Shown here: piece after piece, positions 21,500-22,005 of the stretch | Layout: every line of letters begins with the position of its first letter | Numbering within the stretch: the stretch's first letter is position 1 | Assembly: GCA_045577675.1 (NCBI GenBank) | Contig: JAZNIV010000088.1 | Coordinates: 1 to 22,005 of the forward strand | Direction: 5' to 3' | Length of the DNA stretch: 22,005 nucleotides | Source of the DNA: UBA1738 sp045577675 | GTDB lineage: Bacteria > Bacillota > Clostridia > UBA1381 | The notes under the pieces: generated by a model | Seen by the model: the letters and a program-made list of their open reading frames with translations, nothing else | What the model was told of the DNA's origin: nothing | Databases searched by the model: none | Program-made: the position numbers and the translations under genes

Positions 21500-22005
21500 A
21501 TGAGAATGAAAAACTTGCTGATGCCTACACTTCGTGAGGTACCGGCAGAAGCGGAAATTACAAGCCACAAGCTGATGCTTCGTGCTGCATATATAAGAAA
21601 ATTAGCTGCAGGAATTTATTCCTACCTGCCGCTCGGACTTAAAACTCTTAAAAAGGTAGAGCAAATCGTTCGCGAGGAAATGGACAGAGCTGGTGCTCAG
21701 GAGCTTTTAATGGCGGCACTGTTGCCGGCAGAGGCGTATCAGGCTTCCGGAAGATGGGAAGTTTTCGGACCATCTATGTTTAAGCTAAAGGACAGAAATG
21801 ACAGAGATTTTTGCTTAGGCCCTACGCATGAGGAATTATTTACACAAACTGTTATTGATGAAGTCCGTTCATATAAGGAATACCCAATGACTCTTTATCA
21901 GATTCAGACTAAGTACCGTGACGAAGGTCGTCCGAGATTTGGTCTTATGCGTGGCAGAGAGTTCATTATGAAGGATGCATACAGCTTTGACCTTGACGAA
22001 GCAGG
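21500..22005 (+). CDS. proS: Prolyl-tRNA synthetase, 5' part (runs off the window)
   Basis: About 168 residues are present in the open frame. The start region reads MKNLLMPTLREVPAEAEITS, then LMLRAAYIRKLAAGIYSYLP (class II motif 1 region), LCLGPTHEEL-like FCLGPTHEELFT, and TKYRDEGRPRFGLMRGREF of motif 2. This is the bacterial ProRS N-terminus; the editing domain and motif 3 lie beyond the window. AAAGGA (21484-21489) precedes the ATG at 21500; a second in-frame ATG is at 21506. Confidence 0.95.
   Translation, partial: MRMKNLLMPTLREVPAEAEITSHKLMLRAAYIRKLAAGIYSYLPLGLKTLKKVEQIVREEMDRAGAQELLMAALLPAEAYQASGRWEVFGPSMFKLKDRNDRDFCLGPTHEELFTQTVIDEVRSYKEYPMTLYQIQTKYRDEGRPRFGLMRGREFIMKDAYSFDLDEA

Overview
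The window looks like a chromosomal segment of an endospore-forming, low-G+C Firmicute of the class Clostridia (Eubacteriales; an Oscillospiraceae/Ruminococcaceae-like gut anaerobe is my best guess). The reasons are a sporulation locus (spoIIGA, sigE, spoVAC) behind Spo0A-type boxes, spoVG, consensus sigma-A promoters, strong GGAGG ribosome binding sites, frequent TTG/GTG starts, and families typical of Clostridia (DUF1385, DUF4830, DUF378, an ECF-type riboflavin transporter).

Layout. 1-2420: the 3' end of tmRNA (ssrA), then two AT-richer accessory genes. These are a stand-alone RelA/SpoT-type nucleotide pyrophosphotransferase and a PH-like/SHOCT-domain protein, each with its own promoter and 3' hairpin. 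A short related sequence recurs just after ssrA and after each of the two genes. 2477-4442: murC (minus) and a monocistronic spoVG. 4519-5953: an FMN riboswitch with a terminator that overlaps the ribosome binding site, controlling ribU and a coupled comFC. 5939-7761 (minus): DUF1385 gene and prmC. 7805-9847: Spo0A boxes, spoIIGA, sigE and an unexpected spoVAC. 9844-11047: DUF4830 lipoprotein-like gene (minus), DUF378 membrane protein (plus), smpB (minus). 11233-14727: pgi, a small P-loop protein gene and thrC, ending in a large two-tier hairpin shared with the convergent yihY. 15698 to the end: an apparent operon trmL - degV - apgM-like gene - AI-2E-family permease - metG - proS (cut by the window edge).

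How the genes relate. Most of the window is housekeeping: ribosome rescue (ssrA, smpB), release-factor methylation (prmC), tRNA modification and charging (trmL, metG, proS), cell wall (murC), glycolysis (pgi) and threonine synthesis (thrC). The apgM-like gene may be the homoserine kinase that feeds thrC. The points most worth a second look are the RelA/SpoT-domain gene placed directly behind ssrA, the spoIIGA-sigE-spoVAC arrangement (spoVAC where sigG often sits), the apgM/thrC association, and the riboswitch platform that can block both transcription and ribosome access. I found no CRISPR array, transposase, integrase or prophage genes.
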